From assembly GCF_027498035.1 (NCBI RefSeq), contig NZ_CP114978.1, forward strand, positions 620,001 to 684,000: a DNA stretch of 64,000 bases, read 5' to 3'. Shown one piece after another: positions 41,734-51,530 of the stretch (position 1 is its first letter; each line of letters starts with the position of its first letter). The position numbers were made by a program, and so were the translations under genes. The notes beneath the pieces are model-generated. The model searched no databases. It was not told the origin of the DNA and saw nothing but the letters and a program-made list of their open reading frames with translations. Source of the stretch: Pseudoxanthomonas sp. GTDB lineage: Bacteria > Pseudomonadota > Gammaproteobacteria > Xanthomonadales > Xanthomonadaceae.

Positions 41734-44700
41734 ACCCCGGGGCGCCCGCATCGGCCACGCTCACTGCGGTCGACTACGACCCGTTTGCGTCGGTCACGCT
41801 TGAGCGGGTGGTGCCCAGCACCGAGGCGCAGCGCGAGATCTGGCTCGCTGCGCAACTGGGCACCGATGCCTCGCTGGCCTACAACGAATCGGTCAGCCTG
41901 CGCCTGCGTGGCAGGCTCGACAGTCACGCCCTGGACGGCGCGCTGCATGACCTGCTGGGCCGGCACGATGCGCTGCGCGCCAGTCTTGGCCCGGATGGCG
42001 AAACGCTCTGCATCCTCGACCAGCCGGCGTTGACGCTGGCCCTGGTCGACCTGGGTGACCTGGACGATGCCGCACGCGACAGCGCGCTCAACCAGCGCCT
42101 GCGCGCTGTCGTGGAAACGCCATTCGCGCTGGAGCAGGGGCCGTTGCTGCGGGCCGAACTGCTGCGCCTGGGCGCGGACGACCACCTGTTGCTGCTGACC
42201 GCGCATCACATCGTGTGCGACGGCTGGTCGTGGTGGGTGATGGTGCGCGAACTGGCGGCGCTGTACGGTGCCCGCACGGGCACGGCGGGCGAGGCGCTGC
42301 CGCCAGCCGAATCATTCGCCGACTACGCGCTGGCGCTGGCTCGCCAGCCCGATGCCAAGGTGCTGGCCGACGACCAGGCTTACTGGTTGGCCCGCTATGC
42401 CGAACTCCCATCGCCGCTGGACCTGCCGACCGACCGGGCCCGCCCGCCACGACGCAGCTTTGCCTCGGGGCGGGTCGATCATGTCCTCGACGCGGCGCTG
42501 GTCGGCGCGCTCAAACGGCTAGGTGCGCAGCGGGGTGCCAGTCTCTTCGCCACGCTTCTCGGCGGATTTGCCGCCACGCTGGCCCGGCTTGCCGGACAGC
42601 AGGAGGTGGTCGTGGGCATCCCGGCGGCCGCGCAATCACTCGACGGCCACGATCATCTGGTCGGGCACTGCGTCAATCTGCTGACACTGCGTTGCACGCC
42701 CGATCCGGCAGCGCCGCTGGCGCAGCTGCTCGACGCCACCCAGACCCTGCTGCTCGATGCATTGGACCACCAGCGCTACACCTTCGGTACCCTGCTCAAG
42801 AAGCTCGGTATCCCGCGCGATCCAAGCCGGTTGCCACTGGTCAGCGTGCTGTTCAATATCGACCAGGCGCTCGGCCAGGAGGCCGCCGCCTTCCCCGGCC
42901 TGATGCTGGAGTTCGCCAGCACCCCGCGCAGCTACGAGAACTTCGAGTTGTTCATCAACGCGGTGCAGGAACGCGGTCAGCTGCGGCTGGAGTGCCAGTA
43001 CAACCGTGGCCTGTTCGATGAAGCCACGGTGGCGCGCTGGCTGGCTGCGTACGAGACCCTGCTGCGCGGTGCGACCGCACATCCCGATGCCTTGCTGGGC
43101 GACCTACCACTGGTCGACCAGGACGGCCAGCGCCAGCTGCTGGCACTGCAGCCAGCGGCCACGCCGATTGCCGCGCGACGGGTGCACCAGCTGTTCGAAG
43201 AACAATGCAAACGCACGCCTGACCGTGTCGCCGTGCGCTGCGGCGATGACGCACTCACCTATGCCGAGCTGGACGCGCATGCCAACCGCCTGGCGCAGCT
43301 GTTGCGCAAACACGGCGCGCATGCGGGTGCGCTGGTGGGCATCGCACTGGACCGTGGTATCGACATGCTGGCCGCCGTGCTCGGCACGCTGAAGACAGGC
43401 GCCGGTTACGTGCCGCTCGACCCGGAGTTTCCCAGCGAGCGACTCAACCATATGGTCAGCGATGCCAGCCTGGCGGTGCTGCTGACCCAGGCTGTGCACG
43501 CCAGTCGCTTCGACCTGCGCGGGCGCCCGGTGCTGGCGCTGGACCAGGTTGGCGAAGTGCTCGCGGCATTGCCGGCGACGCCGCCAGTCGACGAGGCCAC
43601 CGGCGAAGACCCCGTGGCTTACGTGATCTACACCTCGGGTTCGACCGGCCAGCCCAAGGGCGTGGAAATTCCCCATCGGGCGGTGGTTAATTTCCTCGCC
43701 AGCATGACCGAACGGCCGGGGCTGAAGGCGGATGATCGGCTCGTGGCGGTGACCACGCTGTCCTTCGACATCGCCGTGCTTGAGCTGTTCGGGCTGTTGG
43801 GCGTGGGCGGGGAGGTCGTGATCGCCCGGCGCGAGGAGGTCATGGATGGCGAGGGACTCAAGCGGTTGCTCGCCCGTGGCCAGGCCACCGTGATGCAGGC
43901 CACGCCAGCGACCTGGCGCATGTTGCTGGAAACCGACTGGACGCCGGCGCCAGGCTTCCGCGCGCTCTGCGGCGGCGAGGCACTGGCACCGGACCTGGCC
44001 GAACGACTGCTCGGCCGGTGTTCCGAGGTCTGGAACCTGTACGGCCCGACCGAGACCACGGTGTGGTCGACCTGCTGGCGCGTGGAGCGTCCACGCGATG
44101 GCATCGTCATCGGCACGCCGATCGCCAACACCACGGTGTGGGTCCTCGACGAGCAACGACAGCTTTGTCCGCTGGGCGTGCCCGGGGAACTCTGGATTGG
44201 TGGCGCCGGGGTGGCGCTGGGCTACCGTCACCGCTCCGAGCTCACTGCCGAGCGCTTCGTCCCCGATCCCTTCGCGGATCATCCAGGTGCACGTATGTAT
44301 CGCACCGGCGACCGCGGTCGCTGGCGCGCCGACGGCACGCTGGAACATTTCGGTCGGCTCGATTTCCAGGTCAAGCTCCGCGGCTTCCGCATCGAACTGG
44401 GCGAAATCGAGGCGCGCTTGCTGAGTTTTGCGGGGATCGCCGACGCCGTGGCCGCAACCCGCGAGCTTCATCCCGGCGACGTGCGCCTGCTCGCATACGT
44501 GATCGCGTCGTCCGCAGCCACAGTCGATGAAGCCGCGTTGCGCACGCACCTGCGCGGGACGTTACCCGAGTACATGATTCCCCAGCATGTCGTCGTGCTG
44601 GAGGCGTTGCCGCGGCTGCCCAACGGGAAGATCGACCGCGCACGGCTGCCGGCACCGGTGGAGGGGCAGGTCGGTGCGGGCGCGCATCTTGCTCCGCGCG

Positions 44701-47700
44701 ATGCGCTTGAACAGCGCGTCGTGGCGGCCATGGCGGCGGTCCTCGGCCATGAGCCCGGCGTCGAGGACAACTTCTTCGAACACGGCGGGCATTCGCTGCT
44801 CGCTGCCCAGCTTGTCGCACGACTCAACCGCGAGCACGACGTCGCGCTGCCCATGCGCACGGTGTTCGAGGCGCAGACCGCGGCAGGGCTGGCCGCGGCC
44901 GTGCGTGCTGCCGGCGCCGCGACAACGGCCACCGGCCACACGCGCATCGAACGGCAGGCCGACCGACATCGCGCACCGCTGTCGCTGATGCAGCAGCGAC
45001 TGTGGTACCTGGAACAACTTCATCCCGGCCGGGTGGTCTACAACACCCCATCGGCGCACCGCCTGCGTGGCCCGATGGACGCGCAGGCGTTTGAGCGCGC
45101 ACTGCAGGAAGTCGTCGACCGCCAGGCGATCCTGCGCACGTCGATCCAGTCCGGGGAAGGGGCCCCGGAACAGCGCATCCACGACGCGCTGCAGGTGCGT
45201 CTACTGCCTGTCGAGCCGTTGCCTGGGGCGTCGCTGCGGGAGCGCGAGTCGGCACTCATGCAGCGGCTCGATGCGCTGATCGCCGAACCCTTTGACCTGG
45301 CCAGCGCACCGCTGTTCCGTGCGCGCTTGTTCCGCCTGGACGAGCAGGACCATGTGTTTTTCTTCATGGCGCACCACATCGTCTGGGACGGGTGGTCGTT
45401 CGACCTGCTGTACACGGAATTGTCTGCCGCCTATGCCGCGTTCTGCGCGGGGCTGCCCATGCCGTTGCCACCACCGGCGATTGCCTATGGCGATTTCTCC
45501 GCCTGGCAGCGTGAGTGGATGCAGGGCGAAGAACTCGAGCGCCAGGTCGCGCACTGGTGCGAGCGCCTGGCCAATCCACCCGAGCCATTGGAACTGTCCG
45601 CCGCCCGTCCACGTCCGGCCCGTCCGACGGGCGAGGGCGGCACCGAATGGATTCGTCTGCCGGCAGCCGGCATGGAGGCAGTACGCACGTTGGGTCAGCA
45701 GAGCGGTGCCACCTCGTTCATGGTGCTGCTGGCGGCCTACTGCGTCTTCCTGCACCGGAGCAGCGGCCAGCGCGACCTGGTCGTCGGCGTCCCGGTGCGT
45801 GGGCGCGAGCGTGCCGAGCTGGAAACGGTGATGGGCTTCTTCGTCAACGCGCTGCCGTTGCGGTTGGAAATCGATCCGCAGGCCTCCTTCATCGAGACCG
45901 TGCAACAGGTGCGGGCCGTGGTCCTGGATGCGTTCGCCTTTCCGGACGTGCCGTTCGAACACCTGGTCAGGCGGTTGCGACTGCCGCGCGACGAAAGGCG
46001 TTCGCCCATCTACCAGGCCAGCTTCTCCTTCCAGGACGTGCGCCATCGCAATCTGTCCTGGGCGGACCTGCAACATGAGCATCTTCCGGTGTTCCAGGCT
46101 GGCGCAGCGGACGACCTCGGCCTGTGGTTCATCGAGCAGGAGAACGGCCTGCTCGGTGGCCTCACCTACAACACCGACCTGTTCGACACCGACGCAGCCA
46201 TTCGCCTGCGCAACAACTACGAGGTCTTGCTGGCCGCGGCGCTGGCCGATCCGGCACGTCCGGTTTCCCGGCTGGCGTTCCTGCCGGACGACGAAATCCT
46301 GCAGTTGCAGGCCTGGAACGCCACGGACGCGCCCATTCCCACGGAAAGCCTGCATGGGCTGGTCGAGGCACAGGCACGGCGCACGCCGCAACGCATCGCA
46401 CTGCGCGACGCCCATGCCGTGTTGACCTACGCCGAACTGGACGCGCTTGCCAACCTCATCGCGCATGCGTTGCACGCACGCGGGGTGCGACCGGGCGCGC
46501 TGGTCGGTATCGCGCTGGAACGCGGGGTCGACATGGTTGCCGCGCTGCTGGGTGCACTCAAGACCGGCGCGGGCTACGTGCCGCTGGATCCGGCGTTTCC
46601 GGCCGAACGGCTGGCCTTCATGATCCAGGATGCCGGCCTGGCCGCACTGGTCAGTGACCAGCCGTCGCTGTCGCGCTTGCCGGTCACCGACCACGCCTTG
46701 CTGTTGCTTGATGAGCCCGAGTCGCTGGACGGCTTGCCGGCCACCGCATTCCAGATGGATACGGAAGTCGATGCCGATGCCATCGCGTACGTGATCTACA
46801 CCTCTGGCTCGACAGGTCAGCCCAAGGGCGTGGAAATTCCGCACATCGCCGCAGTGAACTTTCTCGCCAGCATGGCCGAGCGGCCCGGGCTGCACGCGGA
46901 CGACAGGCTACTGGCCGTCACCACCTTGTCCTTCGATATCGCGGTCCTGGAACTGTTTGGCCCCCTCAGCGTGGGCGGCGAGGTGGTGCTGGCCAGGCGC
47001 GAAGATGCGATGGATGGCGAGGCACTCAAGGACTTGCTCGAGGTGAGCCGATGCACGGTCATGCAGGCCACGCCGGCAACATGGCAGGTGCTGCTGCAGG
47101 CCGGCTGGTTCGCAGGCCCGGATTTCCGCGCGTTGTGCGGCGGCGAAGCGCTGACCCCGGAGCTTGCTACCCAGCTGTTGGCCAGCTGCAGCGAGGTCTG
47201 GAACCTGTATGGCCCGACCGAAACCACCGTCTGGTCGACCTGCTGGCGCGTGCAGCATCCACGCCGGAGCATTGCCGTCGGCACGCCGATCGCCAACACC
47301 ACCGTGTGGATCCTCGACGAGCAGCACCAGCGATGCCCAGTCGGGGTGGCCGGCGAAATCTGGATTGGTGGCGCGGGCGTGGCGCGCGGGTATCGACACC
47401 GCCCGGCGTTGACCGCGGAGCGCTTCGTCGCCGACCCGTTTACGGATCGACCGGGTGCACGCATGTACCGCACCGGCGATCGCGGTCGCTGGCGCGCCGA
47501 TGGCATGCTCGAGCACCTGGGTCGCCTCGACTTCCAGGTCAAGCTGCGCGGCTTCCGGATCGAGCTGGGCGAGATCGAGTCCGTCGCCCGGGAGGAACCG
47601 GGCATGGACGAGTGCGTGGCCGTGGTCCATGAGGTCGAGGCGCACGACCGCCGGCTCGTGCTGTACCTGGTCTCTGCCGAAACGGACAACGATCTGCTGC

Positions 47701-48188
47701 TACGTGTTCGCGCCAGGCTGGCCCGGCAGTTGCCCGGCTACATGCAGCCGCAGCACCTGGTGATGCTGCCGGCGTTGCCGCGGTTGCCCAACGGCAAGAC
47801 CGACCGCAAGGCACTGCCAGCACCACAGCTGCAACCAAGCGCGACTTCGGCCATGGTCGACGCAACCTGGCTGGAAGATGCCGATCCGCGCCAACGCTAT
47901 CTTGCGGCGCTCTGGTGCGAACTGATCGGGGTGGGGCAGGTGCTGCCCAGCGACAACTTCTTCGATACCGGTGGCCATTCGCTGCTGGCGATGGAACTGG
48001 CAGCGCGGGTGCGGCTCGAAACCGGGGTGCGCATCAACCTGCTGGATATCGCCACCGGGACACTGGCTTCGCTGGCCGCGGAGCTTCCCGAGGGCGAGGT
48101 TGCACCACCAGCGTCACAACCCGAGCAGCCGTCCACGTTGGGCGGCCGCCTGCGCCGATGGGCAGGGCTCAGTCCGCGTGCCCGCTGA
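41730..48188 (+). CDS. Two-module NRPS (C-A-PCP-C-A-PCP) without release domain
   Basis: A 2152-residue synthetase whose ATG overlaps the preceding stop. Module 1: condensation domain with HHIVCDG (159-165), adenylation domain with YTSGSTGQPKG at 634, PCP with Ser1022. Module 2: condensation HHIVWDG (from 1215), adenylation core at 1690, PCP with Ser2084. Both adenylation domains give the same by-eye code, DILQCGLVWK, very close to the glycine code DILQLGLIWK, so each should load Gly. The protein ends about 65 residues after the last PCP serine. There is no thioesterase, reductase or terminal condensation domain. Colinearity gives aliphatic residue, malonate with beta-amination, Gly, Gly. Confidence 0.92.
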   Translation: MNPGAPASATLTAVDYDPFASVTLERVVPSTEAQREIWLAAQLGTDASLAYNESVSLRLRGRLDSHALDGALHDLLGRHDALRASLGPDGETLCILDQPALTLALVDLGDLDDAARDSALNQRLRAVVETPFALEQGPLLRAELLRLGADDHLLLLTAHHIVCDGWSWWVMVRELAALYGARTGTAGEALPPAESFADYALALARQPDAKVLADDQAYWLARYAELPSPLDLPTDRARPPRRSFASGRVDHVLDAALVGALKRLGAQRGASLFATLLGGFAATLARLAGQQEVVVGIPAAAQSLDGHDHLVGHCVNLLTLRCTPDPAAPLAQLLDATQTLLLDALDHQRYTFGTLLKKLGIPRDPSRLPLVSVLFNIDQALGQEAAAFPGLMLEFASTPRSYENFELFINAVQERGQLRLECQYNRGLFDEATVARWLAAYETLLRGATAHPDALLGDLPLVDQDGQRQLLALQPAATPIAARRVHQLFEEQCKRTPDRVAVRCGDDALTYAELDAHANRLAQLLRKHGAHAGALVGIALDRGIDMLAAVLGTLKTGAGYVPLDPEFPSERLNHMVSDASLAVLLTQAVHASRFDLRGRPVLALDQVGEVLAALPATPPVDEATGEDPVAYVIYTSGSTGQPKGVEIPHRAVVNFLASMTERPGLKADDRLVAVTTLSFDIAVLELFGLLGVGGEVVIARREEVMDGEGLKRLLARGQATVMQATPATWRMLLETDWTPAPGFRALCGGEALAPDLAERLLGRCSEVWNLYGPTETTVWSTCWRVERPRDGIVIGTPIANTTVWVLDEQRQLCPLGVPGELWIGGAGVALGYRHRSELTAERFVPDPFADHPGARMYRTGDRGRWRADGTLEHFGRLDFQVKLRGFRIELGEIEARLLSFAGIADAVAATRELHPGDVRLLAYVIASSAATVDEAALRTHLRGTLPEYMIPQHVVVLEALPRLPNGKIDRARLPAPVEGQVGAGAHLAPRDALEQRVVAAMAAVLGHEPGVEDNFFEHGGHSLLAAQLVARLNREHDVALPMRTVFEAQTAAGLAAAVRAAGAATTATGHTRIERQADRHRAPLSLMQQRLWYLEQLHPGRVVYNTPSAHRLRGPMDAQAFERALQEVVDRQAILRTSIQSGEGAPEQRIHDALQVRLLPVEPLPGASLRERESALMQRLDALIAEPFDLASAPLFRARLFRLDEQDHVFFFMAHHIVWDGWSFDLLYTELSAAYAAFCAGLPMPLPPPAIAYGDFSAWQREWMQGEELERQVAHWCERLANPPEPLELSAARPRPARPTGEGGTEWIRLPAAGMEAVRTLGQQSGATSFMVLLAAYCVFLHRSSGQRDLVVGVPVRGRERAELETVMGFFVNALPLRLEIDPQASFIETVQQVRAVVLDAFAFPDVPFEHLVRRLRLPRDERRSPIYQASFSFQDVRHRNLSWADLQHEHLPVFQAGAADDLGLWFIEQENGLLGGLTYNTDLFDTDAAIRLRNNYEVLLAAALADPARPVSRLAFLPDDEILQLQAWNATDAPIPTESLHGLVEAQARRTPQRIALRDAHAVLTYAELDALANLIAHALHARGVRPGALVGIALERGVDMVAALLGALKTGAGYVPLDPAFPAERLAFMIQDAGLAALVSDQPSLSRLPVTDHALLLLDEPESLDGLPATAFQMDTEVDADAIAYVIYTSGSTGQPKGVEIPHIAAVNFLASMAERPGLHADDRLLAVTTLSFDIAVLELFGPLSVGGEVVLARREDAMDGEALKDLLEVSRCTVMQATPATWQVLLQAGWFAGPDFRALCGGEALTPELATQLLASCSEVWNLYGPTETTVWSTCWRVQHPRRSIAVGTPIANTTVWILDEQHQRCPVGVAGEIWIGGAGVARGYRHRPALTAERFVADPFTDRPGARMYRTGDRGRWRADGMLEHLGRLDFQVKLRGFRIELGEIESVAREEPGMDECVAVVHEVEAHDRRLVLYLVSAETDNDLLLRVRARLARQLPGYMQPQHLVMLPALPRLPNGKTDRKALPAPQLQPSATSAMVDATWLEDADPRQRYLAALWCELIGVGQVLPSDNFFDTGGHSLLAMELAARVRLETGVRINLLDIATGTLASLAAELPEGEVAPPASQPEQPSTLGGRLRRWAGLSPRAR
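43385..44415 (+). repeat. Internal repeat copy 1: adenylation core of NRPS module 1
   Basis: The DNA for the adenylation core is closely similar to 46555-47582, offset by about 3.17 kb. It includes long near-identical stretches around the A3, A5 and A7 motifs. It reflects duplication or gene conversion between modules. Confidence 0.75.
46555..47582 (+). repeat. Internal repeat copy 2: adenylation core of NRPS module 2
   Basis: This is the partner of 43385-44415. The substrate-pocket residues are the same in both copies, and many codons are identical at the DNA level. The repeats could recombine to delete a whole module. Confidence 0.75.
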
Positions 48189-48228
48189 TGCGGTCGGCGT
48201 GCGTGCTTGATCCGAAGCTCAGGTGCTG

Positions 48229-49416
48229 TCACGCCGGCTCGGCCGGCCCGCGCTCGCGCGAAGGCTGGTGCGAGCCCGTCTCGACCACGGCCTCGGCGCA
48301 TTGCTGCAAGGTTTCCTCGGCGACACGGCGCCAGCCACGGGAGAAGCGGCCAGACAGCGCGGCCTCGTCCCAGTCGCGTTGCAGGGCCGTCTCCAGGCCG
48401 CGCGCCAGATCCATGCTGTCCCGCGGACGGATCAACACGCCATTGGAGGCATCGACCACTTCCGGAATGCCACCGACGTTGGTGGCAACGACCGGCCGGC
48501 CGCAGGCGAGGGCCTCGACCAGCACGTTCGGATGGCCTTCCGAATAGCTCGGCAGCGTCACCAGGTTGGCCGCGGCCATCCATTGGGCAACCGCCTCCGG
48601 CGCCAGCGGCCCGGCAAGCTGCACGTTTGCGGCACCGGCGGCCAGGGCGCCAAGCTCGGCCTGCATCGGGCCACCGCCGACCAGCACAAGCTGCAGTTTC
48701 GGGCGGCGGGTGGCGAGTTCGCGCACGGCCGCCAGGAGTTCGCGCAATCCTTTTTCGGGAACCAACCGGCCGACATAGAGCACCAGTTCCGCATCCGGCG
48801 CGATGCCGAGCGCCTGGCGTGCGGCTGCCTGGCTGGCGAGGTGGAACGTCGCCGCGTCGCAACCATTGGCAATGACGCATACCCGTGAAGCCTCCGCGCC
48901 ATAGCGCGTCACCGCCAGCCGGCCGAGGTCCTCACTGACGACCAGAAGGCGCCGGGCGCCTCGCACCACCCGGCGGGTCAGGTGCCGGCTGATCACATCG
49001 CGCACACGAATGTCCGAGCCACGCGCACCGGCCACCAGCGGGACGCCGGCGCGCCGTGCTGCCAGCATCGCGCCATACGCGTCTGGGTAGAGCCAGTAGG
49101 AAAGCACTACGTCGGGCTGGAAGCGCGACAGCGCATCGCCGATCGCGTGGGCGCACAGGCGGCCATTGAAGGGCCGGGTCACGCCGGGGAGGGCCGCATA
49201 GGGTGGATATTCGACTTCGCAGTCGAGCCCGGCGGGTGCGCCGGGTGCATGCGCGACGTAGCTGCCGGGCTGCGCCCAGCGAGGATAGACGGCGATCGGG
49301 CTGACCACGCGCACCGTCGCAAGCCGTGCCAGCTGCTGCACGGTCTGCACGATCGGACGCCCGCGGGTTGGCTCGCCCTGGATCGGGAACTGCGAGGTGA
49401 CCACCAGCACGCGCAT
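48229..49416 (-). CDS. Glycosyltransferase family 4
   Basis: A 395-residue GT-B retaining glycosyltransferase, cytoplasmic face. The N-terminal domain starts MRVLVVTSQFPIQGEPTRG. The C-terminal nucleotide-sugar domain has LYVGRLVPEKGL, LVGGGPM, and the E-x7-E region SYSEGHPNVLVEALACG with GRPVVATNVGGIPE. It is the last gene of a three-gene minus-strand operon, six bases after the oxidoreductase-epimerase gene, and is convergent with the NRPS. Donor and acceptor are unknown. Confidence 0.9.
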   Translation of the reverse strand: MRVLVVTSQFPIQGEPTRGRPIVQTVQQLARLATVRVVSPIAVYPRWAQPGSYVAHAPGAPAGLDCEVEYPPYAALPGVTRPFNGRLCAHAIGDALSRFQPDVVLSYWLYPDAYGAMLAARRAGVPLVAGARGSDIRVRDVISRHLTRRVVRGARRLLVVSEDLGRLAVTRYGAEASRVCVIANGCDAATFHLASQAAARQALGIAPDAELVLYVGRLVPEKGLRELLAAVRELATRRPKLQLVLVGGGPMQAELGALAAGAANVQLAGPLAPEAVAQWMAAANLVTLPSYSEGHPNVLVEALACGRPVVATNVGGIPEVVDASNGVLIRPRDSMDLARGLETALQRDWDEAALSGRFSRGWRRVAEETLQQCAEAVVETGSHQPSRERGPAEPA

Positions 49417-49421
49417 CGTCG

Positions 49422-51530
49422 CTAGGCGTCCAGCGTGCCGGGTATCGCTTTGGCGGCCGGTGCGGCGTGTTCGGCGAACATCGCCTCCAGCCCACGGCGC
49501 AGCCCGATGCGCGGCTGCCAGGACAACGTGGTCCGCGCGGCGTTGATATCGAAGTTGGCCAGCGGGCGCAGCGAGCGGACCCGATAGCGGGTCAGTGGCA
49601 CGCCGCGTCGGAGCATCCAGCCCAGCAACTCGACGCCGGTGGCCAACCCCATGAACGCGAAGGTGGGTAACCGGACCAGCCGCAACCTGCTGCCCAGTTT
49701 TCCCTTGACCATGTCCAGATATTCGCCCTGGGTCACCGTGTGCGGATCCACCAGGTTGAAGACCTGGCCGGTGGCGGCCGGGTTGTCGGCGGCCAGCAGC
49801 AGGCCGTCGACCACGTCGTCAACATGGACCAGCGGCAGCGTCTGCGCGCGCGCGCCCACGGCGATCCAGAGGCCGGCAATCGCCAACGTTCCATTGGGCG
49901 TGACCTGCTCCGCGCCGGGGCCGACGATCTGGCCCGGGCGCAGGATCGTCGCCGGCAGCTGGTGCTCGCGAATGGCCTCCAGCACCATCGACTCGGCGGT
50001 CAGCTTGGTCTGCGTATAGGCGCCGCGCTCGCGGGGGCGCGGTTCGTAGGCCGAAGCCTCGGTCACCGGCCGGGCCGGATCGCGCCCAGCATGATCGAGC
50101 ACGCTGAGCGAGCTGACGTAGACCAGCTTGCTGGTCGCATGGCGCCTGCAGGCATCGATCACGTTGCGCGTTCCCCAGATCGTGCCGGCCTCGAAGTCGC
50201 GCGGGTCACCGCGCATGGCGGCGCCGACGTGATAGACGGTGCGTACGCTGGCAATCGCATGTTCGACGATGCGCGGATCACCCAGGTCCCCGATCACCAC
50301 CTGCAGGCCCTGCATCGCATCCAGCGCTGCACTGGGTGAGCGCACCAGCACGCGGACGCGTTCGCCACGCGCGCGCAGGGCGGCGACCACGCGGCGGCCG
50401 AGGAATCCGTTGGCGCCGGTCACCAGCGCATCGGCGGGTTCGAGCGCGGCCAAGCGTGCTTCAAGTGCATCGGTACGTTCGGCGTCGGCACGCACGCAGG
50501 CGTCTTCCATCAGTGCGATCGGGCGGCGGCCATCCTCGGCGCTGACCGGGGGGGGCCTTCCCTCATGGAGTGCGCGCGCGAATTCCTCGGCGCCGCGCTG
50601 GATGCCGGGCGAGGCGCGCAGGCGGCCGGTGGCGAAGCGCAGCACGTTCCAGGGGATGCGGAACACATCGCGCAGGCTGAGGAAAAAGGCGGTCACCATG
50701 ATGCCGATGAATTTCGGGCCCGGCAGCAGCCGCTGCTGACGGCAGATCTGCAGGAAGCGATCGGCTTCGACGGTGCCGTGCGTGCCATGCACGACCAGGC
50801 GGTTCTGCATCGGCCGGGCGTTCCACGAAAGCAGCATCCGTCCCGTTCCCCTGGCGCAGGTGGCGGTGGCATGCCACTCGTCAAATCCAAGGTTGGGCCT
50901 GCGGCCGGTTGCGCGGTAATGCACCTCGAGCTGGCTGATGGGACCAAGCAGCGATTCGAGGACGTACAGGCTATGCACGCCCAGGTCGCGGAACGGATAG
51001 GAACCTTGCCGGACCATCGCCGGTAACGGGCCACCCGCATAGGCGGGATAGTCCGAGCTACGGACGATGTCCACCGCCAGTGTTTCGCCGCAAGCCCCGG
51101 AGGCCACCAGCTGCCGCGTCCGCATGATCACCGGGTCGAAGTGATCGGAGTGATCGACCGATAGCACCAGCCCCTTTGCCCGCGCGCATTCAATCATGGC
51201 ATCGCACTCGGCCACAGACTCGGCCATGGGCTTTTCGACAAACACGTGGCAGCCCAGCTCGAGTGCCTGCAGTGTCAGCTGGCAGTGGCTCGACGGAGGC
51301 GTGAGCACGTGCACGGCATCCGGATGCCGTGTCTCGACCAGTTCGTCCAATCCTGAAGCGACGAACCCGATATCGAAAGCCGTCGCCAGCGTACGTGCGG
51401 CTTCGAGGTCTGGATCGCAGATTCCGACCACCTCGACAAACGGCAGGCGGCAAAGCGCCGCCAGGTGATGGCGCGCCACGTAGCCGGCCCCGACGATGCC
51501 GATACGCACATGTTGCTGCTTGGATTTCAT
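49422..51530 (-). CDS. Gfo/Idh/MocA oxidoreductase fused to NAD-dependent epimerase/dehydratase
   Basis: A 702-residue two-enzyme fusion. Residues 1-370 are a Gfo/Idh/MocA oxidoreductase with Rossmann GIVGAGYVARHH, the catalytic-loop motif FVEKPMAES and DLGVHSLYVLESLLG. From about residue 375 an extended SDR begins with VTGANGFLGRRVVAAL and has SSLSVLDHAG and Tyr-x3-Lys in YTQTKLTAE. The two activities would use NAD(P) on a nucleotide sugar, perhaps successive C3 oxidation and reduction or epimerisation of the uronic acid made by the TviB-like enzyme. It overlaps the upstream glycosyltransferase by four bases. Confidence 0.85.
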   Translation of the reverse strand: MKSKQQHVRIGIVGAGYVARHHLAALCRLPFVEVVGICDPDLEAARTLATAFDIGFVASGLDELVETRHPDAVHVLTPPSSHCQLTLQALELGCHVFVEKPMAESVAECDAMIECARAKGLVLSVDHSDHFDPVIMRTRQLVASGACGETLAVDIVRSSDYPAYAGGPLPAMVRQGSYPFRDLGVHSLYVLESLLGPISQLEVHYRATGRRPNLGFDEWHATATCARGTGRMLLSWNARPMQNRLVVHGTHGTVEADRFLQICRQQRLLPGPKFIGIMVTAFFLSLRDVFRIPWNVLRFATGRLRASPGIQRGAEEFARALHEGRPPPVSAEDGRRPIALMEDACVRADAERTDALEARLAALEPADALVTGANGFLGRRVVAALRARGERVRVLVRSPSAALDAMQGLQVVIGDLGDPRIVEHAIASVRTVYHVGAAMRGDPRDFEAGTIWGTRNVIDACRRHATSKLVYVSSLSVLDHAGRDPARPVTEASAYEPRPRERGAYTQTKLTAESMVLEAIREHQLPATILRPGQIVGPGAEQVTPNGTLAIAGLWIAVGARAQTLPLVHVDDVVDGLLLAADNPAATGQVFNLVDPHTVTQGEYLDMVKGKLGSRLRLVRLPTFAFMGLATGVELLGWMLRRGVPLTRYRVRSLRPLANFDINAARTTLSWQPRIGLRRGLEAMFAEHAAPAAKAIPGTLDA

